From: Bacteroides sp. UBA1317
GTDB lineage: Bacteria; Bacteroidota; Bacteroidia; Bacteroidales; Bacteroidaceae
NCBI GenBank assembly: GCA_002307035.1
Contig: DBTL01000001.1
Span: 1-64,000 of the forward strand
DNA length: 64,000 nt
Reading direction: 5' to 3'
Every line of letters begins with the position of its first letter. Within the stretch, counting starts at the first letter, position 1. The translations under genes and the position numbers were made by a program. Below are positions 26,640 to 36,317 of this stretch, piece after piece. The notes beneath the pieces are model-generated. The model had not been told where the DNA came from. It was given only the letters and a program-made list of their open reading frames with translations, and did no database searches.

Positions 26640-28622
26640 ATGATTAGCAAATATATTTATATTATACTGACGACCACGACCTTGTGGTCGTCAGTTTTTG
26701 CACAAGACAATAAGAGTTTTGAGCTTAAATTTCAAGATCGAAAAGTAGATATCGCTCCTTTTTTTGAGGCATTTCCTTATTCACAATTCTCAATGAGTAA
26801 AGATGGTAGCAAGCTGTTCTTTCAGAGTAGCGGTGAGCAAACTCATTTACAGTGGATCCCTTTGGACGGGCACAGCACTCTTGATCAGGGTAAGCCGGCT
26901 ATTCAAGGGGATTTATCCAAGAAAAACTGTTGGGACCCTCATTATAATTCGGCTGATGGCTATATGTACTGGATTGGAGATGAGAAGAATGAAGAGATTA
27001 TCAATATTTATCGCAGTAAATTGGAAGGGCCGGGTAAACCTGAGAAGCTGACCGATGTGCCTTATATTTATGCTTGGGATTTTAATCCCGAACATACCAA
27101 GATAGCTTATGTGAGCCGCATGGGACAAAACGAAGCCCGTCTGGATGAACTGCACGTGTTGGATCTGAAAACGCTGAAAGATGAGTTGTTAAATACGGAT
27201 AAAGCTGACTTTAGATATACGTGGGGTAATATCGGATGGCGTCCCGACGGTAGCGGCTTGATGCTTGTTGCCCTGAAAGATGCAGATCGCCGCTACACAA
27301 ACATGCTCTATATTGACCTGAAAACAAAAGAACGTACGTTGCTTACCGATTCCACAAAGTATGGTAGCTATGCAGGTACGGATGTTATGGACGACTGGAT
27401 ATCAAACGATGAGTGTTTCTTTTATTCTGATCAGGATGGCTACAGAAATCTCTATCGCTTCAATGTGAACACCAAAGAAGTAAAGCAGATGACATATTTC
27501 AAAGAAGATATTGAAGATGCCCGCTTTCTGACTATTGGCAAACAGAAATATCTTTTCGGACTGACGAGCACTCCTGTGGCTACTAGCATGATGCTGATGA
27601 ATGTAAAAAACTGCTCTATCCTCTACAAGCAATCTTCGGACATGGCTTATTCCATTGGTTCTGTGGCCGGAAATAAGGTACGCGTGATTGCCAACAACGT
27701 GACAACGCTTGTACAAGTGCAGGATGTTTTTGTGGGTAAGAAAGAGATGAAAACGTCTACGTTGTTCGATCTTCCGGAGGCGATAAAAAAGGAACTGGTG
27801 CAAAGCAATGTGGAACGTCTATCCATCCCTACTTTCGATGTGGATCCGGCTACAGGTAAACCTCGCTTGCTACATGCTTATTTATTCAAACCTAAAAATC
27901 CGTTACCGGAAGGCAAGGGATTAGTCATGCTCGAATCTTTCTACGGAGGAGATAACCGCTACGATAGTGAATATCAAATTTACAACAAGGCGGGAATCTA
28001 TGTCCTTAGTGTTTCATCTCGGGGAAATGCAGGGTTCGGACGTGAATTTGCTGCGATGAACGATGGCGATTTGGGAGGCAATGAAATAATAGACATTATC
28101 TACTGTGCCAAATATATCTCTGAAAAACTGAACATACCGGCGAATCATGTCGGATGTTTCGGGGTGAGCCACGGCGGATATGCTACAATGCGCCTGATGA
28201 CATTTCCCGGAGAAGTAAACGGACACACTGCTAGTTTTCCTTTCGGTTTCGGTGTGGAGACCGCCGGTTTCTGCGACATCATTTATCAGCATACCCATTC
28301 CAATATTCCCGACTGGACTTATCTCGAAGCCGGAGATCCGGTAAAGGACAAAGCGAAGTTGATTGACCGCTCTCCGCTTTATCATGCAGAAAAGCTGACA
28401 GGTTCTCTCTTGCTTTGTCACGGTAACCATGATAATCGGGTAGATATTGAAGGTTCTCGTCTGATGGACAGGATGCTGACACAACTTAACTTGCCCCATC
28501 GATACATCGAATTCGAAGGGTTGGGACATGGCATAAAAGGTAAGTACAATAGTCTTCGTTTCTATTCAGAGGTATTCCGCTTCCTGGATGATATAGAGAA
28601 TAATACAACCATAAAAGAATGA
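26640..28622 (+). CDS. S9 family peptidase (prolyl oligopeptidase / DPP-IV-like)
   Basis: The 660-residue protein has a signal peptide (about 1-21, ending VFAQ), a beta-propeller (about 30-390) and an alpha/beta-hydrolase domain. The nucleophile lies in GVSHGGYATM (Ser510), with the acid in HGNHDNRVD (Asp598) and the base in GLGHGIK (His630). All three are present, so it should be active. It probably trims peptides in the periplasm or at the surface after binding by the SusC/SusD pair. Its stop overlaps the next start (ATGA at 28619). Confidence 0.9.
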   Translation: MISKYIYIILTTTTLWSSVFAQDNKSFELKFQDRKVDIAPFFEAFPYSQFSMSKDGSKLFFQSSGEQTHLQWIPLDGHSTLDQGKPAIQGDLSKKNCWDPHYNSADGYMYWIGDEKNEEIINIYRSKLEGPGKPEKLTDVPYIYAWDFNPEHTKIAYVSRMGQNEARLDELHVLDLKTLKDELLNTDKADFRYTWGNIGWRPDGSGLMLVALKDADRRYTNMLYIDLKTKERTLLTDSTKYGSYAGTDVMDDWISNDECFFYSDQDGYRNLYRFNVNTKEVKQMTYFKEDIEDARFLTIGKQKYLFGLTSTPVATSMMLMNVKNCSILYKQSSDMAYSIGSVAGNKVRVIANNVTTLVQVQDVFVGKKEMKTSTLFDLPEAIKKELVQSNVERLSIPTFDVDPATGKPRLLHAYLFKPKNPLPEGKGLVMLESFYGGDNRYDSEYQIYNKAGIYVLSVSSRGNAGFGREFAAMNDGDLGGNEIIDIIYCAKYISEKLNIPANHVGCFGVSHGGYATMRLMTFPGEVNGHTASFPFGFGVETAGFCDIIYQHTHSNIPDWTYLEAGDPVKDKAKLIDRSPLYHAEKLTGSLLLCHGNHDNRVDIEGSRLMDRMLTQLNLPHRYIEFEGLGHGIKGKYNSLRFYSEVFRFLDDIENNTTIKE

Positions 28623-31069
28623 AGAAAATACTAATGTTAGTGATGGCATGTATGCTGGTTACGCCGGGCATTTATGCAAAGAAAAAGGATAAGGATAAGG
28701 ATAAAAAAGAGGCACCTAAAACAACAACTCCGGTTGTAGTGAAAGAGGGGCTGTTTACTGTCTCAAAATCAGAAACAGACTGGTATTTGGAAGTTCCCGA
28801 TTCTTTGTTGGGACGCCTGGTGCAAACGGTGACCCGTTACACTTCCACGCCCGTGAGCGGTGCTATCTATGGGGGTGAAATGGCCAATAATCAAACCACT
28901 TATTGGGAGAAAACGGTGGATAACAAACTGCTTCTCAAGGCTCTCATTCTTGATGCTTCGGCAGATGAGAAAGATGAAATTAGCAAGGCGGTTGCGATTA
29001 GTGCGGGAGATCCTATTATCGGGGCATTCAAAATTGAATCATCCGAAAACGGACGATACCGTGTCAACGTCACTAAATTCTTTGGAGACGAAACATTTGC
29101 TGTTTCCTTGCCCGGTGAATTTAAAAAGCGTTTCAACTTAGGCGGTTTGGTAGCTGATCGTTCCTTTATCACCGGTATACACACGTATCCTATCAATACG
29201 GAAGTACGCAGCGTGAAGACGTATACGTATAATCAAACGGATAATGCTCCCGGTGCTCCCTCTAAAACGACTTCATTGATAGCGGGGCAAAGTACGGGCT
29301 TTGTGACTTACGAGCTAAACACTTCGTTTGTATTGCTACCCGAAACCCCTATGCAGAGGCGTTTGGCTGATCCACGTGTGGGTTACTTTACCGATAAGTA
29401 CACCTATTATGCTGATGAGCAGCAGCATGTCAGAAAGAAAGAATTCATTACCCGCTGGCGGCTGGAACCTAAGCCTGAAGATGTGGAAAAGATGAAACGT
29501 GGTGAACTGGTGGAACCTCAGAAGCCGATTGTGTTTTATATTGATCCTGCCACTCCGAAGCAATGGCGTAAGTATCTGATTGCCGGTGTGAATGATTGGA
29601 CAGGAGCTTTTGAACAGGCGGGTTTCAAAAATGCCATCATGGCCAAAGAATGGCCGGAGAACGATTCGACTATGAGCATGGAAGATGCTCGTTATTCTGT
29701 TATCCGTTACCTGGCTTCTCCTATTGAGAATGCCTATGGCCCGCAAGTGCACGATCCTCGCAGTGGTGAAATTATCGAGAGTCACATCTGTTGGTATCAT
29801 AACGTAATGCAGCTGGTGCACGACTGGTACATGATACAGGCCGGATGCATTGACGAACGTGCACAAAAAGAGGTTTTCGACGAAGAACTGATGGGGGATT
29901 TGATCCGCTTCGTTTCTTCACACGAGGTGGGACATACACTTGGCTTGCGGCACAATATGGGTTCCAGCAGTACTGTGGCGGTTGAGAAATTGCGAGATAA
30001 ACATTTTGTGGAAGCACATGGACATACCCCTTCCATCATGGATTACGCTCGATTTAACTACGTGGCACAACCCGGTGATAGCATTACAAAAGAAGGAATT
30101 TATCCCCGCATAGGAGATTACGACAAATGGGCCATCGAATGGGGATATAAACCTAGCATAAATAATGAAGATGATGAACAAGATCGACTGACGATGAGTA
30201 AAGAAATTATCAAACGGGTAGGGGAGAATCATCGTCTGTGGTTTGGTACTTACGAACCGATTTATGACTCCGGTGCTTGTTGGACAGATCCTCGCAGTCA
30301 GAGTGAAGATTTGGGCGATAACGCAATAAAGGCCAGTGAATATGGCATCATGAATCTGAAGCGTGAAGTCAAGGTGCTGCCGCAATGGACGTATGAGGAA
30401 GGCGACTTGAACACGAACTTAGAGCGGGTTTACGAAGGACTTGTTACTCAATTCGGACGCTATCTGGGGCATGTTAGTGCGAACATCGGAGGAGTGTACC
30501 GCAATTATAAAACGATCGGAGAAGCAGGAAAAGTCTACAGTGCTGTAGAGAAGACCACTCAAAAATCGGCTTTGGATTTCCTGAACAAAGAGTTTTTCAC
30601 AGAACCATTATGGCTCGTGAGTGAAAGCTATGTTTATAAATTCAACGGTGATCCTGAAAAATACCTTCGTGATTTGGTTGATAAACTATTTCAAACAGAA
30701 AGAAATCCGCTTGTTTCACCCGAAACTTTGAATCGGATGGTTCAGTACGAACGGGAATCGAAGGATAATTATAAGGCCTATGATTATTTTGCCGATTTGA
30801 GTCAGATGATTTTTTCCGAGCTCAATGCCGGAAGTAAAATTTCTTCTTTCCGTCGCTACCTGCAGCAGCAGTTTGTGAAAAAACTTATTGAGGTTGTAAA
30901 TAATTCTAAATATGAGCATACGGATGCGCACTCTATTATGCATCAACAACTGCTTGCTATTCGCCTGAAAGCACTTAGTGCCGCTCCAAAGGTAACAGAT
31001 AGTATGACGAAATCTCATTTGGCAGACCTCTCATCACAAATAGAAAAAGATCTGTTGATGAAAAAATAA
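28619..31069 (+). CDS. zinc-dependent metalloprotease (DUF5117/DUF5118, metzincin-like)
   Basis: The 816-residue protein has a signal peptide (about 1-20) followed by a Lys-rich segment. DUF5118/DUF5117 regions come next, then a zincin site HEVGHTLGLRHNMGSS (about 434-449), the extended H-E-x-x-H-x-x-G-x-x-H form of metzincins. A later SIMDYARFNYV supplies the Met-turn. Such exported proteases are common in Bacteroides. Translational coupling with the S9 peptidase implies joint action: endoproteolysis here, then trimming by S9. Confidence 0.9.
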   Translation: MKKILMLVMACMLVTPGIYAKKKDKDKDKKEAPKTTTPVVVKEGLFTVSKSETDWYLEVPDSLLGRLVQTVTRYTSTPVSGAIYGGEMANNQTTYWEKTVDNKLLLKALILDASADEKDEISKAVAISAGDPIIGAFKIESSENGRYRVNVTKFFGDETFAVSLPGEFKKRFNLGGLVADRSFITGIHTYPINTEVRSVKTYTYNQTDNAPGAPSKTTSLIAGQSTGFVTYELNTSFVLLPETPMQRRLADPRVGYFTDKYTYYADEQQHVRKKEFITRWRLEPKPEDVEKMKRGELVEPQKPIVFYIDPATPKQWRKYLIAGVNDWTGAFEQAGFKNAIMAKEWPENDSTMSMEDARYSVIRYLASPIENAYGPQVHDPRSGEIIESHICWYHNVMQLVHDWYMIQAGCIDERAQKEVFDEELMGDLIRFVSSHEVGHTLGLRHNMGSSSTVAVEKLRDKHFVEAHGHTPSIMDYARFNYVAQPGDSITKEGIYPRIGDYDKWAIEWGYKPSINNEDDEQDRLTMSKEIIKRVGENHRLWFGTYEPIYDSGACWTDPRSQSEDLGDNAIKASEYGIMNLKREVKVLPQWTYEEGDLNTNLERVYEGLVTQFGRYLGHVSANIGGVYRNYKTIGEAGKVYSAVEKTTQKSALDFLNKEFFTEPLWLVSESYVYKFNGDPEKYLRDLVDKLFQTERNPLVSPETLNRMVQYERESKDNYKAYDYFADLSQMIFSELNAGSKISSFRRYLQQQFVKKLIEVVNNSKYEHTDAHSIMHQQLLAIRLKALSAAPKVTDSMTKSHLADLSSQIEKDLLMKK

Positions 31070-31209
31070 ACTTACCTGTAGTTTGTAGAGGAAGACTAAT
31101 GATGGATAAGAGAAAGATAATAATATTCATGTTTTGGAAATAATTTATTTTGGTTTATATTTGTTGATGGAAAAAGTATCTTTCTCTTATTTTTTTATTT
31201 CTTTAGAAT

Positions 31210-32523
31210 ATGATGAAACTAAAATGTGGCTTTTTTATGCTCCTTATCTGGTTGCCTTTTCTTTTTATAGCGGCCGAAAATTATCCTTATCGCAGCGATG
31301 TGCTATGGGTGACGGTGCCTAACCATGCCAACTGGCTATATAAAACAGGTGAAGAAGCGATCGTAGAGGTTGAATTCTATAAATATGGAATTCCTCAGGA
31401 TGGAATAACGGTAAATTATGAACTGGGTGGTGACATGATGCCGACTGATGCTCATGGTTCTGTGAAACTGAAAGACGGGCGGGCTTTTGTTTCTGTGGGA
31501 ACGATGAAAGAACCGGGATTTCGTGATTGTAGACTGACAGCTATTCTGGATGGCAAAAAATATATGCATCACGTGAAAGTGGGATTTTCGGTGGAAAAAC
31601 TAAAGCCTTATACCAAGATGCCTGCTGATTTTATTGATTTTTGGGAGAATGCGAAGGCTGAAGCCGCGAAATTTCCGTTGCAATATACGCAAAAGAAAGT
31701 GGATAAATATTGTACGGATGAGATAGATTGCTATCTAATTAAACTTCAATTGAACAGTCGCGGGCAAAGTATATACGGTTATCTCACCATGCCGAAAGCT
31801 AAAGGATCTTTTCCTGTTGTACTATGCCCTCCGGGTGCCGGAATCAAAACGATCAAGGAGCCTATGAAAAGAAAATATTATGCAGAAAATGGCTTGATCC
31901 GTCTGGAGATAGAAATTCATGGACTGAATCCGGAGATAGATGCAGAAACATTTCAGGAAATAAGTGAAGCTTTTAATGGTAGGGAGAATGGCTATTTGAG
32001 TAATGGATTAGATAGTCGCGACAATTATTATATGAAGCGGGTTTATCTGGCGTGTGTGCGTAGTCTTGATTTCCTCACTTCACTACCCCAGTGGGATGGT
32101 AAAAATGTCATTACACAAGGGGGAAGTCAGGGCGGGGCTCTTTCTCTCATAACTGCCGGTCTGGATAAACGGGTTACAGCTTGTGTGGCCAATCATCCGG
32201 CTTTGAGTGATATGGCAGGCTATAAGGCCAATCGGGCAGGAGGGTATCCTCACTTTTTTACTAATTCGGTAGATATGGACACACCGGATAAGATCAAAAC
32301 AATGGCCTATTATGATGTGGTGAATTTTGCCAGACAGATAAAGGTTCCGACTTTTATAACCTGGGGATATAATGATAATACATGTCCTCCTACTACGAGT
32401 TATATTGTCTATAATATATTGAATTGTCAGAAAGAGTCTCTGATTACACCGATTAATGAGCATTGGACTTCTGACGATACGGAATATGGATTGATGTTAT
32501 GGATTAAAAAACATTTATTCTGA
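31210..32523 (+). CDS. CE7-like acetyl-xylan-esterase family alpha/beta hydrolase
   Basis: The 437-residue protein has a signal peptide (about 1-22), an extra N-terminal beta domain of about 100 residues and a CE7/AXE1-type hydrolase domain. The nucleophile elbow is GGSQGGALSLI (Ser about 306) and the C-terminal NEHWTSD holds the likely His. CE7 enzymes remove acetyl groups from sugars or cephalosporins. It is 140 bases after the metalloprotease gene, same strand, so possibly the last gene of locus 1. Deacetylation of a decorated substrate is an inference. Confidence 0.85.
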   Translation: MMKLKCGFFMLLIWLPFLFIAAENYPYRSDVLWVTVPNHANWLYKTGEEAIVEVEFYKYGIPQDGITVNYELGGDMMPTDAHGSVKLKDGRAFVSVGTMKEPGFRDCRLTAILDGKKYMHHVKVGFSVEKLKPYTKMPADFIDFWENAKAEAAKFPLQYTQKKVDKYCTDEIDCYLIKLQLNSRGQSIYGYLTMPKAKGSFPVVLCPPGAGIKTIKEPMKRKYYAENGLIRLEIEIHGLNPEIDAETFQEISEAFNGRENGYLSNGLDSRDNYYMKRVYLACVRSLDFLTSLPQWDGKNVITQGGSQGGALSLITAGLDKRVTACVANHPALSDMAGYKANRAGGYPHFFTNSVDMDTPDKIKTMAYYDVVNFARQIKVPTFITWGYNDNTCPPTTSYIVYNILNCQKESLITPINEHWTSDDTEYGLMLWIKKHLF

Positions 32524-33024
32524 ACCTCTAGTTACCAAACATCGATGAATCATTCATTTGACCGGATTTTGAAAGTCACTTTTTAGGGTAAATGATATGT
32601 ATGCTTTTTATGCTCAGCCTGTTAGGGATGTTGCTTAATGCAACTAAGTGGCAGGTATATAAGATCTTTGCGTCCGCAATACACCTTTTCCGATAAATAT
32701 TCCCCTTTCTTTTGCTTTTGTCGACCTACTTTTGCGTTGGAGAATAACCTTAAAGTACTATGACAAAACGGAAGATCAATTCTAGACTCCTGTTCAGGAG
32801 CAAATATTACATCTGGATATTAAACTTATTATGGGTAGAGGCTGTAGCCAATACTAACCAGTTACAATCAATGTCGGTAATGCCATTGTTTGTTATCTCT
32901 GTTTTCGTGTAGGTAATAAAGGTTATACTAATCAGGCGATGTATATGAATGGTCTGGTGTGAGACGAATATGGCAAATTTTAATAACTGAAATAATATAT
33001 TGTTTAACCCAAAGTAATGCTATC
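32524..33024. other. intergenic region before locus 2, possible coding scraps
   Basis: About 500 bases without a firm gene. A 50-codon frame at 32760-32912 (MTKRKINSRLLFRSKYYIWI) is open but unrecognised. Shortly after it another frame reads GNKGYTNQAMYMNGLV before a stop. The pair could be the remains of an older gene. A 6-bp palindrome, CTCCTG-TT-CAGGAG, lies at 32787-32800. Confidence 0.3.
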
Positions 33025-36000
33025 ATGAAACAAAAAAATGAAAAAAAGAGAGGCAGATTACTCCTATTATTAGCTCTTTTGCTAATGCTACCCGTGGGAG
33101 TAGTTGCTCAAAACATTACGGTAAAAGGTGCAGTAGTTGACTCGCAAGACGAGCCGATTATTGGAGCTTCCGTAGTGGAAAAAGGCAATAAATCAAACGG
33201 CACGATTACCGATTTGGATGGACGGTTTTCTATTAGTGTCGGTAGAGGGAAAAAAATCGTCATCTCTTATATCGGCATGGAGACTCAGGAAGTGGACGCT
33301 ATTGTCGGAAAAGAGCTAAAGGTTGTCTTGAAAGATGACTCAAAGGCACTTGATGAAGTTGTCGTAATTGGTTATGGCAGCAGAGCTCGTAAGGATTTGA
33401 CTGGTTCGGTCGGTTCTATTTCGGGTGTTAAACTGGCAGCCGTGCCGGTGACTTCAGCAGCCGTTGCTTTACAGGGAAAGATTGCCGGTGTGCAGGTGAC
33501 AACTGTTGACGGTGCTCCGGGTGCAGAGATTAATATTCGTGTACGTGGAGGGACGTCCGTGACCCAAAGTAATGATCCACTCTATATTGTAGATGGTTTT
33601 CAGACAGATAACATTAGTGACATTCCGCCGACGGATATCGCATCTATCGACGTATTGAAGGATGCCTCTCTGACTGCTATTTATGGAGCAAAGGGAGGTA
33701 ACGGAGTAGTTGTCGTAACGACTAAATCGGCTCAGCAGGGTAAAATCCAGGTCAGTCTCAATACCCAGGTTTCAGTCAGTAAATTGGCTAAGAAACTCGA
33801 CTTGATGAACACATACGATTTCGTACGTTATCAGTATGATTGGGCTGCAGCAAACGGTACCCGGAGTTCGAACGCAAAGTATTATCGTGCCAATTTCGGC
33901 AACCCGCTTGACCTCGACATTTATCAGCGTGCTACAACACACGATTGGCAAGACGAAGTTATGAGTGAAACTCCGTTTAACTACTCAACCAATTTTACTG
34001 TAGGAGGAGGTAACGAAAAGTTCCGCTTTAACGCATCTCTTACCAATTCTGAAGATAAAGGTATTATCATGGCGTCAGGAGTTCGTCGTACGAACCTTAA
34101 CATCAAGATGAATATGCAACTTACTAAGAATTTGACCCTGACACTTAATCCGAAACTCACTTTCCGTCGCGACACCGGAGCCGGTGGCGATAAGATTGGT
34201 AGTGGTGGGATCATTGACGTGCTCCGCTATCGCCCGACCAACGGTTTACGCGAGTTTGCTTTTTGGGATCCTGAAACAGTTGATCCGGATGATGAAGCTG
34301 TCTTCGAGTACACTAACCCGAAGAGTGACATTGATCAAAATACCCTGAAGAAGCATTCCTATGCCTATACGAATCAGTTTAGTTTAGATTGGACACCTAT
34401 AGAGGGTTTGACTTTGCGTACTGAAGTTGCCCACTTTCTTTCATTCAACGATGAAAATCGTTTTTATGGGGCCATGACCGATGAAGGCCAAGCTAATCAA
34501 AAGTTACCTGTAGCAGCCATTACAAACAAGCGTACAGAAAAATATACTTGGACTAATACGGCTTCTTATGGTTTCGATATCGATCATTTGCATAATTTTT
34601 CTTTCTTGTTGGGACAAGAAATTCAGCACAGTCGGACGAAGGAGAGCTATATGAAAAACCGTTATTTCCCCCGTAGCATCTCTGCTGAAAGAGCACTCAA
34701 CAACATGGGACTGGGAACGCCGTGGGAATCAACTTCATCCCTTTCCACTCCTGAACGCACCGCCTCTTTTTTTGGTCAGACCAGCTATAACTACAATCAT
34801 AAATACCTGGCTTCGATTACGTTCCGTGCGGATGGTTCCACGAAATTCGCTCCGGGCGAGCAGTGGGGATATTTTCCTTCAATTTCGGGTGCCTGGGTTT
34901 TATCCAAAGAAGGTTTTCTGGAAAACAATCCCGTTATCAGTAATCTAAAACTACGCGCAGCTATCGGTATGGCAGGAAACAACCGAATTGATAATGACAT
35001 GTGGCGTTATCTTTACGCGGTAAATACGACCGGTGGTCCGGGTTTTGGTGAAGCTACTGAGAACGGTGAGAAATGGTATGGAAGTGCGGGGGGGAGTACT
35101 TTCCCTAACACAAAAATTAAATGGGAAACGACCCTGACTCGAAACTTAGCCTTTGACTTGGCTTTGTTCAACGACCGTCTGACCATTACTCCGGAAGTTT
35201 ATTGGAATACAACTAAAGATTTGCTTTACAAGTCGGACATTCCTTCAACAACCGGTTATATTCAGCAGATGCAAAATATCGGTCAGGTTACCAATAAGGG
35301 TTTCGAACTCACTATTAATGGAGACATTCTTCGTGGTAGAGACTATGTATTGAGTGGTAACTTTACGTTAGGTTTCAATAAAATGAAAGTGGACAAGCTG
35401 AATGATACGGATGACGTGATCTGGGATCAAAACGACCGCTGGAAATCAAGTTATAACGACTATTGTTTGAAAGTAGGTGATCAGGTAGGTTTGATCTATG
35501 GGTTTGTTTATGATGGCCTCTATAGTTTCGATGAATTTGATTTTGACCCTAATCAAAACCTGTTGGCCGTTCCCAAGGAAGGTACGATTGTTAATAATGT
35601 GTTCAATGATAGTAACTCCGGTGTGGCTACTCTTCCGGGGAAAATCAAATTAAGAGATATCAGCGGACCAGACGGTATACCTGATGGCCAAATTACGGAA
35701 GATGATCGTACTGTGATTGGTAATACGAATCCTAAATTCCAAGGAGGTTTCGGTTTGAGCGGACAATGGAAAAACTTTGATTTCACAGCCAATTTCAACT
35801 ATATGTATGATTTCGACGTGAACAATGCTACTGCTTATCAACTATCTTCCTCAGAAGGCAACAGCAATAATTTCTTTAACGTACTTACTAAGTTTAATAA
35901 CCGTTGGACTTATGTGCGCGAAGATGGTGAATGTATGTATAAGAACACTTATCTTGAAAACTCAGTAGAGGGTTATAAAGAGTTGAATGCCGGTAAAACA

Positions 36001-36297
36001 TTATGGAATCCTACTGACGTCACCAATAAGGTTACCCATTCTTACTTCATCGAAGATGGTTCCTTTCTTCGTTGCCAAGATATCACTCTGGGCTACACCT
36101 TGCCTAAGTCGCTATCTAATAAATGGGGTATGTCAAAATTGCGTCTTTATGTCAGTGGTTCTAATCTCTTCATTATTACCGGTTACTCAGGTTACGATCC
36201 TGAAGTTGACGTGCAAACCGGCTTGACATGCGGTATGGACTACAATCGTTATCCGCGTAGCCGCAGTTTCGTGTTTGGAGCAAATATTACTTTCTAA
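33025..36297 (+). CDS. SusC-like TonB-linked outer membrane transporter (locus 2)
   Basis: The start is set at 33025 (1090 residues) because the signal peptide begins there (KKRGRLLLLLALLLMLPVGV, then VAQ); the frame is open from 32959. The usual order follows: carboxypeptidase-like domain (EPIIGASVVEKGNKSNGTIT), plug (DEVVVIGYG, then GKIAGVQVTT, INIRVRGGTS and PLYIVDG) and beta-barrel ending VFGANITF. It forms an operon with the SusD gene 20 bases downstream. Control by the hybrid two-component protein encoded convergently at 40634 is likely. Confidence 0.95.
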   Translation: MKQKNEKKRGRLLLLLALLLMLPVGVVAQNITVKGAVVDSQDEPIIGASVVEKGNKSNGTITDLDGRFSISVGRGKKIVISYIGMETQEVDAIVGKELKVVLKDDSKALDEVVVIGYGSRARKDLTGSVGSISGVKLAAVPVTSAAVALQGKIAGVQVTTVDGAPGAEINIRVRGGTSVTQSNDPLYIVDGFQTDNISDIPPTDIASIDVLKDASLTAIYGAKGGNGVVVVTTKSAQQGKIQVSLNTQVSVSKLAKKLDLMNTYDFVRYQYDWAAANGTRSSNAKYYRANFGNPLDLDIYQRATTHDWQDEVMSETPFNYSTNFTVGGGNEKFRFNASLTNSEDKGIIMASGVRRTNLNIKMNMQLTKNLTLTLNPKLTFRRDTGAGGDKIGSGGIIDVLRYRPTNGLREFAFWDPETVDPDDEAVFEYTNPKSDIDQNTLKKHSYAYTNQFSLDWTPIEGLTLRTEVAHFLSFNDENRFYGAMTDEGQANQKLPVAAITNKRTEKYTWTNTASYGFDIDHLHNFSFLLGQEIQHSRTKESYMKNRYFPRSISAERALNNMGLGTPWESTSSLSTPERTASFFGQTSYNYNHKYLASITFRADGSTKFAPGEQWGYFPSISGAWVLSKEGFLENNPVISNLKLRAAIGMAGNNRIDNDMWRYLYAVNTTGGPGFGEATENGEKWYGSAGGSTFPNTKIKWETTLTRNLAFDLALFNDRLTITPEVYWNTTKDLLYKSDIPSTTGYIQQMQNIGQVTNKGFELTINGDILRGRDYVLSGNFTLGFNKMKVDKLNDTDDVIWDQNDRWKSSYNDYCLKVGDQVGLIYGFVYDGLYSFDEFDFDPNQNLLAVPKEGTIVNNVFNDSNSGVATLPGKIKLRDISGPDGIPDGQITEDDRTVIGNTNPKFQGGFGLSGQWKNFDFTANFNYMYDFDVNNATAYQLSSSEGNSNNFFNVLTKFNNRWTYVREDGECMYKNTYLENSVEGYKELNAGKTLWNPTDVTNKVTHSYFIEDGSFLRCQDITLGYTLPKSLSNKWGMSKLRLYVSGSNLFIITGYSGYDPEVDVQTGLTCGMDYNRYPRSRSFVFGANITF

Positions 36298-36317
36298 TAC
36301 ATAAAAACTGATTATAT

